Shown: positions 63,346 through 64,000 of the stretch, one piece after another | How the letters are laid out: every line of letters begins with the position of its first letter | How positions within the stretch are numbered: the first letter of the stretch is position 1 | Assembly: GCA_024516035.1 (NCBI GenBank) | Contig: CM044965.1 | Span: 25,033,165-25,097,164, forward strand | Length of the DNA: 64,000 bases | DNA from: Bactericera cockerelli | Lineage: Eukaryota; Arthropoda; Insecta; Hemiptera; Triozidae | Direction of reading: 5' to 3' | Translations under genes and position numbers: made by a program | The notes under the pieces: model-generated | The model's database searches: none | What the model was told of the DNA's origin: nothing | The model's input: only the letters and a program-made list of their open reading frames with translations

Positions 63346-63629
63346 CTGGAATAATAATAATAATTAATGCCTTATTTATTATTATTATTATTATATTATT
63401 TCGCAAACATTTTTGCTTTTTATTAAAAAAAATCAGTTTTTCTCCACTCATCTCCTTATTGAGCTTGTCCTCGAAACGCCTTCTTTGGATCTCATGTCTT
63501 CCTAGAATTTTGACTTGAAATTTTGATGCTTAAAATTTTAAAATTCTAGCAGGACTTTATGCTGCCCTACCAGCAGCATACTTTATTTATACTGCCCGAT
63601 TAGGGCTTGTTTATACTTATAAAAAAGCT

Positions 63630-63922
63630 GTGCGATTAGCTCAGTGGTTAAGCACTCGCTTGCCATGCGGAAGGTCAAGGGTTCGATCTCCCGAGCCGAC
63701 AAAAAATTGTATTCTAAAATTGGATACAGTTGTTTGTAAGGGATACCTTCCGGTGCACTCGTGTTGACCCAGCACCTAAAGGGGAAATATTGTTTCGCTT
63801 CTCGCCCATCAGAGGGGAGGCATAATACGGGATGGGCAGGCTACAACACAGACCACGAGCGTCTACAGTAGCTCCTGTTTCATGGCTACGAAATAAAAAA
63901 GGCTGTGAAACACTCATCTTTA
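63630..63922 (+). mobile_element. Family E SINE, complete
   Basis: Best uninterrupted plus-strand copy: head GTGCGATTAGCTCAGTGG, B box GGTTCGATCTCC, body to GGCTGTGAAACACTCATC. Confidence 0.88.
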
Positions 63923-63934
63923 AAAATTAAAATA

Positions 63935-64000
63935 AAATACTACCCGATTAGGACTAATGAGTCCCTAATATTTCAGCAGTAAGCTCAAGACGTATTATTA
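63935..64000 (-). mobile_element. Family C SINE, cut by window end
   Basis: Minus-strand tail only (TACTACCCGATTAGGACTAA on plus); head would lie beyond 64000. Confidence 0.75.

Overview
This is nuclear DNA of an arthropod, most likely an insect. The evidence is spliced genes with GT-AG introns, AT-rich introns, tRNA-headed and 5S-rRNA-headed SINEs, a Copia element with half-tRNA priming, LINE fragments and TA/TTAA/8-bp-type DNA transposons. Nothing in the window fixes the order; a hemipteran is only a weak suspicion.

Two host genes can be assembled, both on the minus strand. The first is a complete four-coding-exon gene for a 165-residue four-pass MARVEL-domain (CMTM/MAL-like) membrane protein, with coding exons at 17249-17362, 8110-8298, 6898-7017 and 5707-5781. 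All its junctions are phase 0. The second is the 3' part of the TMEM245 gene, with seven exons between 63345 and 50190 (417 codons) whose phases match at every junction. Its N-terminal exons lie beyond position 64000. The 18.5-50 kb interval between the genes is almost entirely repeats. It also holds a few orphan exon-like islands (31881, 37641, 41350), one of which may be a 5' UTR exon of the MARVEL gene.

Repeat layout: at least ten families of short retroposons recur on both strands (called A to J here). A, B, C, D, E and J have a tRNA-like head. F has a 5S rRNA head and shares a central body with tRNA-headed D. Larger insertions are a Copia element at 43817-47978 (identical 133-bp LTRs, two nonsense codons, one frameshift), and a LINE at 24798-29671 that landed in a G repeat and was then split by a 2.0-kb TA-flanked DNA transposon. 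MITEs include a TTAA-flanked piggyBac-like element, CAGG-ended hAT-like elements and a short hAT. GA/CT microsatellites fill 10.7-11.4, 32.6-33.3, 38.8-39.3 and 57.1-58.4 kb.

The most unusual feature is that seven of the eleven recognised coding exons have one or both edges copied into tandem arrays in the adjoining intron or 3' region, each copy keeping the splice site or stop-codon side. Unit sizes run from about 16 to 370 bp. Younger retroposons have landed inside several arrays, so the arrays are not all recent. Two copies of the exon at 56687-56871 form identical-length 294-nt, phase-1/phase-1, stop-free potential cassette exons. Whether this exon-edge duplication is special to exons or just the visible part of general tandem duplication in this genome cannot be settled from one window.
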